From Roseiarcus sp963772555 (GTDB lineage Bacteria; Pseudomonadota; Alphaproteobacteria; Rhizobiales; Beijerinckiaceae): DNA of 64,000 bases. The notes beneath the pieces are model-generated. The model saw only the letters and a list, made by a program, of their open reading frames with translations. It was not told the DNA's origin and did no database searches. A program made the translations under genes and the position numbers. The DNA is taken from the NCBI GenBank assembly GCA_963772555.1, contig CAVYXQ010000007.1:248001-312000 (forward strand), given 5' to 3'. Positions 52,732-61,635 of this stretch are shown here, in pieces; the first letter of the stretch is position 1, and each line of letters opens with the position of its first letter.

Positions 52732-54135
52732 ATGCCCATGCCGCGTACGTTGTATGACAAGATCTGGGACGACCATGTCATCGAGACGTCGGGCGGCGCA
52801 AGCCTCATCTACATCGACCGCCACCTCGTGCATGAGGTGACGAGCCCGCAGGCGTTCGAGGGACTGCGCCTGGCCGGCCGCAGAGTGCGCGCCCCGGAGA
52901 GGACGCTCGCAGTCGTCGACCACAACATCCAGACGACCGACCGCCGGGGCGGCATCGCCGATCCGGAGAGCCGCCAGCAGGTCGAGGAGCTGGCCAGGAA
53001 CGCGCGTGAATTCGGCATCGAATATTACGACGAGTTCGACGCGCGGCAGGGCATCGTCCATATTATCGGACCGGAGCAGGGCTTCACCCTGCCGGGGACG
53101 ACGATCGTCTGCGGCGACAGCCACACCTCGACGCACGGCGCTTTCGGCGCGCTCGCGCACGGCATCGGCACCTCCGAGGTCGAGCACGTGCTCGCGACCC
53201 AGACCCTCATCCAGACCAAGGCCAAGAACATGCGGGTGCGCGTCGACGGCGCGCTGCCAGCCGGCGTCACCGCCAAGGACATCATTCTTTCCATCATCGG
53301 CGAGATCGGCACGGCGGGCGGAACCGGCCATGTCATCGAATATTGCGGCTCGGCGATCGAGGCGCTCTCGATGGAGGGCCGCATGACCGTCTGCAACATG
53401 TCGATCGAGGCGGGCGCGCGGGCCGGCATGATCGCGCCGGACGAAAAGACCTACGCCTTCCTCGAGGGCCGGCCGAAGGCGCCGAAGGGGCCCTTATGGG
53501 ATCAGGCGCGCCGCCACTGGGAGACGCTCATGACCGACGAGGGGGCGCATTTCGACGCCGAGGTCAAGCTCAACGCGGCCGATCTGCCGCCGATCGTCAC
53601 CTGGGGCACCAGTCCACAGGACGTCGCCTCGATTCTCGGCGTCGTGCCGCGCGTCTCCGACGGCGAGACCGAGCAGAAGCGCGCCTCGATCGAGCGTTCG
53701 CTCGACTATATGGGCTTGCGCGGCGGGGAGAAGATCACGGACATCGAAATCGATCGCGTATTCATCGGCTCCTGCACCAACGGCCGCATCGAGGATCTGC
53801 GCGCCGCCGCGGCGATCGCCAAGGGACGCAAGGTGAGCGGGCGCGTCAACGCGATGGTCGTGCCCGGTTCGGGCCTGGTGAAGGCGCAGGCCGAGGCGGA
53901 AGGGCTCGACAAGGTCTTCCTTGCCGCAGGCTTCGAATGGCGCGAGCCCGGCTGCTCGATGTGCCTGGCGATGAACCCGGACAAGCTCGCGCCGGGCGAG
54001 CGCTGCGCCTCGACCTCGAACCGCAATTTCGAGGGCCGGCAGGGCTACAAGGGGCGCACCCACCTCGTCTCGCCGTCCATGGCCGCCGCCGCCGCGATCG
54101 CCGGCCGGTTCGTCGACGTGAGGGAATGGCGGTAG
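52732..54135 (+). CDS. leuC: 3-isopropylmalate dehydratase large subunit
   Basis: The aconitase-family [4Fe-4S] enzyme of leucine biosynthesis isomerises 2- to 3-isopropylmalate. The 467-residue protein has the substrate motif GDSHTSTHGAFGA, cluster Cys in FIGSCTNGR and the CxxC in EPGCSMCLAMNPD. A homologous C-terminal domain (leuD) is not encoded nearby. The start has GGAG 7 bases upstream; a second ATG follows at 52738. Confidence 0.93.
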   Translation: MPMPRTLYDKIWDDHVIETSGGASLIYIDRHLVHEVTSPQAFEGLRLAGRRVRAPERTLAVVDHNIQTTDRRGGIADPESRQQVEELARNAREFGIEYYDEFDARQGIVHIIGPEQGFTLPGTTIVCGDSHTSTHGAFGALAHGIGTSEVEHVLATQTLIQTKAKNMRVRVDGALPAGVTAKDIILSIIGEIGTAGGTGHVIEYCGSAIEALSMEGRMTVCNMSIEAGARAGMIAPDEKTYAFLEGRPKAPKGPLWDQARRHWETLMTDEGAHFDAEVKLNAADLPPIVTWGTSPQDVASILGVVPRVSDGETEQKRASIERSLDYMGLRGGEKITDIEIDRVFIGSCTNGRIEDLRAAAAIAKGRKVSGRVNAMVVPGSGLVKAQAEAEGLDKVFLAAGFEWREPGCSMCLAMNPDKLAPGERCASTSNRNFEGRQGYKGRTHLVSPSMAAAAAIAGRFVDVREWR

Positions 54136-54175
54136 CGGCCGGGAGCGACGAAATCTCGCCGATCCCTCGGCCGCT
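54134..54175 (+). terminator. Possible terminator after leuC
   Basis: AGCGGCCG / CGGCCGCT forms an 8-bp stem with a 26-base loop overlapping the leuC stop. The loop is long and the T-tract absent; tentative. Confidence 0.35.
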
Positions 54176-54745
54176 GGCGGCCCTGGCGGCTCGCGGAATA
54201 CGACGGCAGTCCGCCTGTTTTTCGCTGATAATCCCTGCGAAGCGGAAAATCACGCCTGCCGCCCCTCGATTAATTGAACAAATCCGTGGTATTTCATGTC
54301 CTTGAACGGATTTGCTCGTGCGGAAGACAAACCCGGAACAGGGAATTCATTTTCGCTGTTCGACCAACTAACAGGGAAAGAGACAGGAGGAGTCGGGAAG
54401 CGGAAAACCCGACATTTCGGCCGGCGCGGGCGCTGGAATCATCGAGAATCTCCAAACCTCTGCCGGCGCCCGGCGCACCTGCGGCTTTGCCTGAGGGTTG
54501 CGCCATATCCAATTGATTTTACGATGTAACGATGGCTGGCGGGCTCCCCGAGGCTGCGCTATGCCTCGTTCTCTCCCTGGTGAATTGGTCTGATTTGATC
54601 CGGTGGCCCGCCTGAGAATCTCTATGTGTCCCACTTGCGCGCCGGTCGTGGCAGCGTAGAAAGCTGCGTTCGATCTCTCCAATTGAGCAGCCCGCTCAAA
54701 GAAATTTTGCCGCCGAAACGATCGAGGGGAGGGAACGCAACGGCG
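54136..54745. other. Intergenic region with CAGGGAA motifs
   Basis: No supported gene. The sequence is AT-richer than its surroundings and includes CAGGGAA at 54339-54345 and 54372-54378, a motif seen in degenerate intergenic repeats of Rhizobiales. The right end contains the ribosome binding site of the alpha/beta hydrolase gene. Confidence 0.4.
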
Positions 54746-55984
54746 ATGCCGCGGCCCAATGACGGCCTGGTGGGGCTTGCTTCGGTCGAGCCTCAGAAGC
54801 TCGCCGGAATCATGCCGAACGCGCAACACCAGACATTTCATGGGTTCATGACCGGCGCCCCTTATCAGCTCGCGATCGTCGAGTTCGACGATCAGGGGCG
54901 GTGCTACGACCGTGGACAGATGGACGCCGTCGCTGAGAGGCTCGACTCGCTGGCGCCGGAGGATCAGCCGGCGCAGGGGCAGGACGTCATCCTGGTCGTG
55001 TTCGTGCATGGATGGAAGCACGACGCCCGCTCGGACGACGACAATCTGTCGGCCTTCCGGGTGCTCTTGAAGGAGACTGTGCAGCACGAGCAGGCGACCG
55101 CCTCGCCCGGCGCAAAAGCTCGACCAGTCTTGGGAGTCTTTGTCGGTTGGCGCGGTCTCTCGGAATACGGATTGGGCGACGCCATCGCCGACGCGACCTT
55201 CTGGGGCCGGCAGGCGGCCGCGCAGCGAGTGGCGACGGGATCGCCGCGCGAGCTGTTCGGGCGGCTCCGTCATTACCGCAATCGCCGGCGAAAGCAGGGG
55301 GGAAACCCGCTCCTGGTGATCGCCGGACACAGCTTCGGCGGCATGATCGTCTTTTCCGCCCTCGCTCAGTCGCTGATCGAGGCCGCCTCGGCGCCGGCGG
55401 GGAAGATGGCGCCGCAATTCGCCGATCTGGTGCTGCTCGTCAATCCTGCGATCGAGGGATCGCGCTATCTTCCAATCCAGGATCTTGTGAGCAGCCCCGC
55501 CTTCAAGAACCGCGCGATAAGGCAGCTTCCCGTCTTCCTTTGCGCCCAGGCCGAGAACGATCAGCCAGTCGGGACGTGGTTTCCCGTCGGCAACATTGGC
55601 CACAGGCTCGACGAGGCGACGATCGGGGATCTCGAGAAGGAGTGCGTAACCCGCGCGATCGGCTTCGTGGCGACCTTCCGCACGCACACGCTCGCAGGTC
55701 CGCAAGCAGGCGATCCCTTCGTGCTGACGCCACCGGGCAGCGCTCAGGTCGATCCATTCTGGGTTGTGGGAGCGACGAAGGAGGTGATCGACGGGCACGG
55801 AGGCATCTGGCAGGCGCCGTTCCTGCTCTTCATCGCCAGCCTGCTCTTCCAGCATGTGCAAGCTTCGCAGCGGCGGCCGGCGGAGGCGGTCGCGGCGCCG
55901 AAGGACGCGGCGACAAGCGGACCAGCGGGCGATCTGGCGACCTTTGCGCGATCCATCGCCCCGATCAAACTTCCGCAGCCTTGA
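54746..55984 (+). CDS. Alpha/beta hydrolase-like protein with a C-terminal hydrophobic segment
   Basis: The 412-residue protein has a HG motif (LVVFVHGWKHD), a nucleophile elbow IAGHSFGGMIVF (Ser near 197) and a later region VNPAIEGSRYLP. A hydrophobic segment near the C-terminus (APFLLFIASLLFQ) may anchor it to a membrane. I chose the ATG at 54746 following GGGAGGG; an earlier start would add low-quality sequence. Possible lipase/esterase; substrate unknown. Confidence 0.7.
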   Translation: MPRPNDGLVGLASVEPQKLAGIMPNAQHQTFHGFMTGAPYQLAIVEFDDQGRCYDRGQMDAVAERLDSLAPEDQPAQGQDVILVVFVHGWKHDARSDDDNLSAFRVLLKETVQHEQATASPGAKARPVLGVFVGWRGLSEYGLGDAIADATFWGRQAAAQRVATGSPRELFGRLRHYRNRRRKQGGNPLLVIAGHSFGGMIVFSALAQSLIEAASAPAGKMAPQFADLVLLVNPAIEGSRYLPIQDLVSSPAFKNRAIRQLPVFLCAQAENDQPVGTWFPVGNIGHRLDEATIGDLEKECVTRAIGFVATFRTHTLAGPQAGDPFVLTPPGSAQVDPFWVVGATKEVIDGHGGIWQAPFLLFIASLLFQHVQASQRRPAEAVAAPKDAATSGPAGDLATFARSIAPIKLPQP

Positions 55985-56139
55985 TAGCAGGCAACGGCGC
56001 AAGCTCCTCGACCGCACGGCCCGCGAGGTTCAACAGCCGGATCACGACGTCGATCGCCCGCCGGACTGGCGCCGCTGATTGAAGGCATCACGGGCGCGAT
56101 GAGAGCCGCAGCGATTTTGCATCGATCGTGCTTGTCGTA

Positions 56140-56158
56140 TGTAACAAGGCTTGTTACA
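56140..56158. promoter_or_regulatory. Palindromic operator of the higBA operon
   Basis: TGTAACAAG-G-CTTGTTACA is a perfect 19-bp palindrome lying 7 bases before the toxin start at 56166. This position suits a HigA autorepressor site overlapping promoter or leader. Confidence 0.75.
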
Positions 56159-56165
56159 TTCCACT

Positions 56166-56444
56166 GTGATCGAAAGCTTCAGCCATAAGGGTCTGAAACG
56201 CCTGTTCGAGGACGACGACCGGAGGCTGTTGCGGCAGGACTTGGTCGAAAGGATTGCCGTTTTGCTGGGCTATCTCGACAACGCGAAGGCGATTGAAGAG
56301 CTCGATATTCCAAGCTTGAGGCTGCATCCCCTCAAAGGCGACCGCAAAGGCTTCTGGTCGATAGCCGTACGCGCTAACTGGCGGATTATTTTTCGCTTCG
56401 AGGGCGGCAACGCCAAGGACGTTGAGCTTATCGATTACCACTGA
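56166..56444 (+). CDS. higB: HigB-type toxin (RelE/ParE superfamily)
   Basis: A ribosome-dependent mRNA interferase of type II toxin-antitoxin systems. The 92-residue protein begins (V)IESFSHKGLKRLFEDDD and continues with SLRLHPLKGDRKGFWSIAVRANWRIIFRF, where Lys/Arg-rich positions match the HigB active surface. I take GTG 56166 as start, since the upstream TTG at 56151 lies inside the operator. The antitoxin follows after a 19-base gap with its own strong ribosome binding site. Confidence 0.88.
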   Translation: MIESFSHKGLKRLFEDDDRRLLRQDLVERIAVLLGYLDNAKAIEELDIPSLRLHPLKGDRKGFWSIAVRANWRIIFRFEGGNAKDVELIDYH

Positions 56445-56463
56445 GAGAAGGAGGTGACCGAAG

Positions 56464-56754
56464 ATGGCAATGAAGAACCCTCCCCATCCGGGAGAAGGCG
56501 TCAAACAGGAACTGGACCACATGGGCCTGACCGTGGCCGAGGCCGCGAAAGGCCTTGGGGTCACGCGGCAGCAGCTCTATCGCGTCATTAACGGCGAGTG
56601 CGGAATTACGGCGGAGATGGCTTACCGCCTTGAAAAGGCGATCGGCAGCACGGCGGATTTCTGGCTGCGGCTCCAGGCTAACTACGAGCTGGCGCAAATC
56701 CGCGCGCGCGCCGCTTCGATAAAGGTCGAGAAACTTGCCCCGAAGGTGGCGTAG
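56464..56754 (+). CDS. higA: HigA-type antitoxin with XRE helix-turn-helix
   Basis: The 96-residue protein has a helix-turn-helix (LTVAEAAKGLGVTRQQLYRVINGE) and begins HPGEGVKQELDHMG, a signature of VapI/HigA antitoxins. AAGGAGG lies 8 bases before the ATG. It neutralises HigB and should repress the operon through the upstream palindrome. Confidence 0.92.
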   Translation: MAMKNPPHPGEGVKQELDHMGLTVAEAAKGLGVTRQQLYRVINGECGITAEMAYRLEKAIGSTADFWLRLQANYELAQIRARAASIKVEKLAPKVA

Positions 56755-56852
56755 GGCGGCTGGGATTCGATGCTTGTCTGATCAAGAAGGCCACGCGCGT
56801 GCAACGGCGGGCGGGCTCTCGTCGTGTCGAGCCAAGGAGGAGGAGTCGGAAC

Positions 56853-57266
56853 ATGAAAGTCGGCAATCTCCTGATCGACGAGAGCGAGATCGTCGAGACG
56901 TTCGTCCGCTCTTCGGGGCCCGGCGGGCAGAACGTCAACAAGGTCGCCAGCGCGGTCGAATTGCGCTTCGACGCGCGCCGCTCGGCCAGTCTTCCCAACG
57001 ACGTTGCGATCCGGCTCATCAAGCTCGCCGGCGCGCGGGCGACGCAGGACGGCTTCGTCGTCATTTTCGCGCAAAGGTTCGCCAGCCAGCCGCGCAACCG
57101 CGAGGACGCCCGCTCCCGCCTCGCCGCGCTCGTGCTCAGGGCGCTGGAGCGGGAGAAGCCGCGCCGTCCGACCAAGCCGACGCTCGCCTCGCGTACGCGC
57201 CGCCTCGACAGCAAGACCCGGCGCGGGGCGATCAAGGCGCTGAGAGGCAAGGCGGGGGCCGACTGA
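56853..57266 (+). CDS. arfB: Alternative ribosome-rescue factor B (peptidyl-tRNA hydrolase)
   Basis: A release-factor-like hydrolase that frees stalled ribosomes. The 137-residue protein has the catalytic GGQ in RSSGPGGQNVNKV and a basic C-terminal tail (REKPRRPTKPTLASRTRRLDSKTRRG) that would insert into the mRNA channel. The ATG at 56853 follows AGGAGGAGG. It is a separate gene about 100 bases after higA. Confidence 0.9.
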   Translation: MKVGNLLIDESEIVETFVRSSGPGGQNVNKVASAVELRFDARRSASLPNDVAIRLIKLAGARATQDGFVVIFAQRFASQPRNREDARSRLAALVLRALEREKPRRPTKPTLASRTRRLDSKTRRGAIKALRGKAGAD

Positions 57267-57668
57267 ATTCGCCTCTCGCGGTCTGGGTTGCCGCTGAAAC
57301 CTCAGGATCAGGTTTTCGGCCGTTGTTAGAGTCCGAGAGGCTCCGCGTTTTCGCCGCTCGTGCGAAATTCCCTGCGCCAAGCGAAAAATTCCCTGCGCAA
57401 TCCCTGTCCGAAGCAAAAAAAACTCCCCGCCGGGCTGCGCAGTGAATTCTGCCGCAAGATCATCGAATTCAACGTCTTTTCGGCGCGCCTTTTGCCGAAG
57501 AGCGCCAGTTCGCCGCGGAGTCCCAGCGCGCCGGGAATTTTCCCTGGCCCGCGCCCCGCGCGAAGGCGCTCTTTCACACGGGCGCGTCTTCCTCTAAGGC
57601 TTTGCCGCCAGCTCTCGAGGCGCGGCCAAGGGACCGCTCGGAGCAAGACGAAGACAGGGAGGATTGGA
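57267..57668. other. Intergenic stretch with a 21-bp-spaced direct repeat
   Basis: No supported gene. ATTCCCTGCGC occurs at 57367-57377 and 57388-57398, with ATCCCTG following, resembling the inverse of the CAGGGAA motif near 54340. The right end carries the ribosome binding site of the sugar-binding protein gene. Confidence 0.4.
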
Positions 57669-58670
57669 ATGCCGAAGTTCACGACAAGGGGCGCAGGATT
57701 GGCCGTCGCCGTCTGCCTGGCCGCGACCGCCGCGCATGCGACGGATCCGACGCCGAAATGGTGTCAGGGCGTCAAGATCGCCGCCTTCCCCGGCGGTCCG
57801 CAGGGCGGCGTTTTCGCCAACAATGTCTATAACGGCTATCGTCAGGCCGAACTCGATCTCGGGCCGTCGGTAACCTACTATTTCTCCGACTGGGATCCCC
57901 ACAAGATGCTTGATCAGCTCAACCAGGCGATCGCGACCAAGGTCGACGGCATCTCCTTCATGGGGCATCCGGGGGACGACGCCACCGATCCGCTGATCAA
58001 CAAGGCCTTCGCTCAAGGCATCATCTTCACCACGGCGAACACCGCGCTGCCAAAGGCGCAGGAGAAATACGGGCCTGAAGGCATGGGCTACGTCGGCGCG
58101 CCCAATCACGCCGCCGGCTACGCGCTCGGCGCCGAGGCCGCCAAGCGCGCCGGTCTGAAGGCGGGTGACGAAGCGTTCGTCTGGGGCCTCAAGGGCCAGG
58201 GCGGCGACCGCGGCTCGCGCACTGTCGGCGTGATCGAGGCGATCGAGAAAGCGGGCGGCAAGGTCATCTACCAGGAGATCGACAAGGCGACCGACGCCGA
58301 TCCGAACGCCGGCACGGCGACCTTCGTCGGGGTGATGAAAGCCAATCCGGGGATCAAGCTCGTCGTCACCGACCACGGGGCGCTCACCGCGAACGTCGGC
58401 GTCTACGCGCGCGCGGCCTCGTTGAAGCCGGGACAGGTGTTCTTCGCCGGTTTCGACATGTCGCCGAATACGGCCAAGGCGATCAAGGACGGCTATCAGG
58501 ACCTGGTGATCGACCAGCAGCCCTACCTGCAGGGCTACCTGCCGATCCTCAACATCTGCCTGACCAAGAAGTATGGCTTCTCCGGTCTCGACGTCAACAC
58601 GGCGGGCGCCTTCGTCGATCCCAAGAATGTCGACGCCGTCGCGCCGCTGGCGGCCAAGGAAATCCGGTAA
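57669..58670 (+). CDS. Periplasmic sugar-binding protein of a second CUT2 ABC transporter
   Basis: The 333-residue type I periplasmic binding protein has a Sec signal peptide (cleaved near AAHA). Binding-lobe segments include PGGPQGGVFANNVYNGYRQ, GHPGDDATDPLINKAF and FAGFDMSPNT. GGGAGG lies just before the ATG. First gene of a three-gene operon (binding protein, ATPase, permease). The sugar is unknown and the protein is unlike the first system's binding protein. Confidence 0.88.
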   Translation: MPKFTTRGAGLAVAVCLAATAAHATDPTPKWCQGVKIAAFPGGPQGGVFANNVYNGYRQAELDLGPSVTYYFSDWDPHKMLDQLNQAIATKVDGISFMGHPGDDATDPLINKAFAQGIIFTTANTALPKAQEKYGPEGMGYVGAPNHAAGYALGAEAAKRAGLKAGDEAFVWGLKGQGGDRGSRTVGVIEAIEKAGGKVIYQEIDKATDADPNAGTATFVGVMKANPGIKLVVTDHGALTANVGVYARAASLKPGQVFFAGFDMSPNTAKAIKDGYQDLVIDQQPYLQGYLPILNICLTKKYGFSGLDVNTAGAFVDPKNVDAVAPLAAKEIR

Positions 58671-58729
58671 GTCCGGCTCGGGCGCCGTCGCAGCGGCGCC
58701 CCGCTTTTCTCGAAGCTGCGCGGGGGAGC

Positions 58730-59518
58730 ATGGCGGAGCCAGCGAAGTCCAGCGCCGGCGAGCCGCCGGTCATCGAACTTAGGAACGTCTCCAAGTCGTT
58801 TGGAGAAGTCCGTTCGCTGTCCGGCGTCAACTTCAAGGTCAACCGGCGGGAAATCGTCGGCCTGCTCGGCGACAACGGCTCGGGCAAATCGACGCTCGTC
58901 AAGGTCGTGATGGGCTTCCACACGCCCGATCCTGGCGGCGAAATTTACTTCCACGGCAGGCGCATGGACGACTGGTCGGTCGCCAAAGCGCGAAGCCTCG
59001 GCATCGAGACGGTCTATCAGGAACGGGCGCTCTGCGAGAAGCAGCCAATCTGGCGCAACATGTTCATGGGGCGCGAGCTTCGCACGCGGCTCGGCCTTCT
59101 CGACGTCAACCGCATGCGGGCCGAAGCGGCGCGGCTGATGCGCGAGCACATGGGCTTCACCTCCGCGGCCGTCCATCCCAGCAATGTCGTGGCGACGATG
59201 TCGGGCGGCGAGAAGCAGGGGGTGGCGATCACGCGCGCGCTCTATTTCGAGGCCGAGCTGGTCATCCTCGACGAACCGACCATGGGCCTGTCGCTCAGCG
59301 AGACCAAGAAGACCCTCGATTTCGTCCGCAACATCAAGGAGGTCGGAAGGTCGGCGATCTTCATCGACCACAACATCTTCAACGTCTATCCGGTCGTCGA
59401 CCGGCTCTACGTGCTCGATCGCGGCAAGGTCGCGGGCGTCTACAACAGAAGCGAAATCTCCATGGATCACCTGATCGAGCGGCTCTATCACGTCGCCCGC
59501 ACCGGAACGCTCGAGTAA
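58730..59518 (+). CDS. CUT2-type sugar ABC transporter single-domain ATPase
   Basis: The 262-residue protein has one cassette: Walker A GDNGSGKST, signature SGGEKQGVAIT, Walker B LVILDEPTMGLSLSE and a His-loop in IFIDHNIFNVYPV. Unlike the RbsA-like protein of the first operon it has only one ATP-binding domain, as in FrcA-type transporters. It is followed 4 bases later by the permease gene. Confidence 0.9.
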   Translation: MAEPAKSSAGEPPVIELRNVSKSFGEVRSLSGVNFKVNRREIVGLLGDNGSGKSTLVKVVMGFHTPDPGGEIYFHGRRMDDWSVAKARSLGIETVYQERALCEKQPIWRNMFMGRELRTRLGLLDVNRMRAEAARLMREHMGFTSAAVHPSNVVATMSGGEKQGVAITRALYFEAELVILDEPTMGLSLSETKKTLDFVRNIKEVGRSAIFIDHNIFNVYPVVDRLYVLDRGKVAGVYNRSEISMDHLIERLYHVARTGTLE

Positions 59519-59522
59519 ACCC

Positions 59523-60550
59523 ATGGCTGAGGCAGGTCTCCCCGCAAAGCCGATCGGCAACCACGGCGCGCCGCCGTCGCTGTTGCTCCGCTATGGCAGC
59601 CAGCTCGGCATCGTCGGGGTCGGCCTCGCGATGTGGCTCGGATTCGTCATCGCGGCGCCCAGGGTCTTCTTCTCTGATCTCGACATCTATCGCGCCTTCG
59701 CCGAGACGACGCCGCAGTTCGGCATCGTCGCGCTGTCGCTGACTTTCGTCGTCATCACCGGCGAGATCGATCTCTCGTTCCCCGCCGTGATGGCGCTGGG
59801 CACGGCGGCTTTTTGTCTCATTACCGCCCACGCGGGGCGCCTTGGTACGTCGGCCTCGTCTGCGCGTTGGCGACCGGCGTCGCCTGCGGGCTCTTCAACG
59901 GCCTGCTGGTTGCTGCGCTCAACATTCCCTCGCTTGTCATCACCATTGGCACCCAGTTCCTGTTTCGCGGGCTCGAACTCGTGCTGATGAACGGCACCGG
60001 CGTGCCGATGACCGCCGACCAGTATCCTCAGATGCACGCGCTCCTGCGCGGATCCTATTTCGGCGTGCCGGTCCAGACGCTGTGGATGGTCGCCATCCTC
60101 ATCGCCGAGTGGTTTCTCCTCAACCGCACCCGCTTCGGCGCGCACGTCTTCCTTGTCGGCGACAACCAGATCAGCGCGCGCCTGATGGGCGTCAACGTCG
60201 CCCGGGTGAAGATCAAGGCCTTCGTGCTGGTCGGCGTCACCGCCGTCTTCTGCGGGCTCCTGAGCTCGATCTACGGCTATTATTTCTGGCCAACCACCGG
60301 CGAAGGGTCGCTCCTCAACACGATCGCCTCGGTGTTCCTCGGCGGTACGTCGGTGTTCGGCGGCACGGGCTCGGTCGTGGGCACGTTCGTGGCTTCGTTC
60401 ATCATCGGGGCGATCAACGCAGGCATCGTGTCGGCCGGCATCAACGCCTTCTACACCCAGTTCGCCTTCGGCCTCGTGATCGTGATCTCGGTCGTGCTGC
60501 AGACCCTGATCGACCGGCGCATCCGCCGGCAGTCGCTGAGCGGGCGGTAA
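59523..60550 (+). pseudogene. CUT2-type sugar ABC permease, frame-broken by one base
   Basis: The N-terminal half (GSQLGIVGVGLAMWLGFVIA, then VALSLTFVVITGEIDLSFPAVMALGTAAF) is in one frame and the rest (YVGLVCALATGVACGLFNGLL, SLVITIGTQFLFRGLELVL, LLNTIASVFLGGTSVFGGTG) in another. The break lies in a G run near 59838-59841, where one G appears missing (GCGGGGCG for GCGGGGGCG). The restored protein would be 342 residues, normal for the family. Either a real mutation that would disable the transporter or a sequence error. Confidence 0.85.
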
Positions 60551-60620
60551 GGCGGCGGCGCGCTACGACGCCGGCTGAGGCGTGCGGGCCCCTTCGACCG
60601 GCTGACCTCCTCCGACCGCT

Positions 60621-61541
60621 TCAGCGTCCTGCCGCTTCCAGCCGAGCGAAGGCGGCGATCGGCAGGGCCGTGTTCGACGGGCGCAGGTTCGAATGGCTGG
60701 CCGGCGCGCTCGGCCGGGCGCCCTGCTGGCATGCCGCAAGGACCGTCGGGTCGTGCGAGCAGATGAGCGTCACTTCGCCTCCCCGCTGGCGCGCGAGGTC
60801 GCCAAGACGCTTCTGGTTGGCGATGCGCGCCCGCCTGTCGACGTTGACGGCCGCCTCGAACCACGCGATCCCACGCGGCGTTCCGGCGCCGTCCGGAGCG
60901 ACCTCCGACTGGTGGAAATAAGCGTCGCCGCAGTGGAGGAGCCAGCCGTGCGGGGTCCGGACGGCGACGCCGCAATGGCCGCGCGAATGGCCGGCGAGCG
61001 GGATGAGCAGCACGTCGTCACGGGTTCCCGGCAGCGGCCGGGCGCTGGCGAAGCCGAACCACTCGCCGCCGTCCGGTTCGACCGGCGCCCATTTCGCGAC
61101 GCCGGAGAGCTGGGCGTTCCGGTAACGGTTGCGTTCCATCAGCGTGGGCGGGTCCAGCGCGGCGCGCAATTCGGGGGCGTAGACGTGCACGGCCGCGTCG
61201 GGAAAGTCGGCGAGTCCGCCCGCATGGTCGAGGTCGAGATGCGTCGGCACGATGTGGCGGACTTCGCTCGGGCGGAAGCCCAGATCCGCCACCCGGCGCA
61301 GCGCCGTCTCCGAGACCTCGAGCCGCGGGCGCGTCGCCAGGCGGAACAAGAAGCCAAGGCGCTTCGGATCGATGACGTCCTCGACGCCAAGCCCGCTGTC
61401 GACAAGGATGAGCCCGTCCTCGCTCTCGATCAAAAGGCAATGGCAGCACATCGGCGCCGGCGACCAGGGTCCCCCCTTTGCGCCGAGCAAGCGTCCGCCG
61501 TGCGGGCAGAGCGAGCCGCAATTGAGGTGATGGATCTTCAT
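60621..61541 (-). CDS. MBL-fold metallohydrolase, lactonase-like
   Basis: The 306-residue protein has the metallo-beta-lactamase metal motif THLDLDHAGG, a further GHSRGHCGV, HCGDAYFHQS and a late ICSHDP. The pattern HxDxDH suits N-acyl-homoserine-lactone lactonases and related hydrolases, whose usual motif is HxHxDH; the change at the second position should affect metal binding. It is convergent with the permease gene. Substrate not known. Confidence 0.8.
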   Translation of the reverse strand: MKIHHLNCGSLCPHGGRLLGAKGGPWSPAPMCCHCLLIESEDGLILVDSGLGVEDVIDPKRLGFLFRLATRPRLEVSETALRRVADLGFRPSEVRHIVPTHLDLDHAGGLADFPDAAVHVYAPELRAALDPPTLMERNRYRNAQLSGVAKWAPVEPDGGEWFGFASARPLPGTRDDVLLIPLAGHSRGHCGVAVRTPHGWLLHCGDAYFHQSEVAPDGAGTPRGIAWFEAAVNVDRRARIANQKRLGDLARQRGGEVTLICSHDPTVLAACQQGARPSAPASHSNLRPSNTALPIAAFARLEAAGR

Positions 61542-61635
61542 GCGCTCAACCCGGCCTGGCTGGCGGCCGCCAAACGTGCGAGGATGTTCCTGTTTCTCTA
61601 AGGATCGCTTAACAAAAGCTCTGCCGCCTTCCGGA

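Noticed and set aside
52732..54135. Aconitase or homoaconitase instead of leuC
   Set aside because: Length and cluster motifs match the isopropylmalate-type large subunit. Homoaconitase cannot be fully excluded without a phylogeny, but nothing else supports it.
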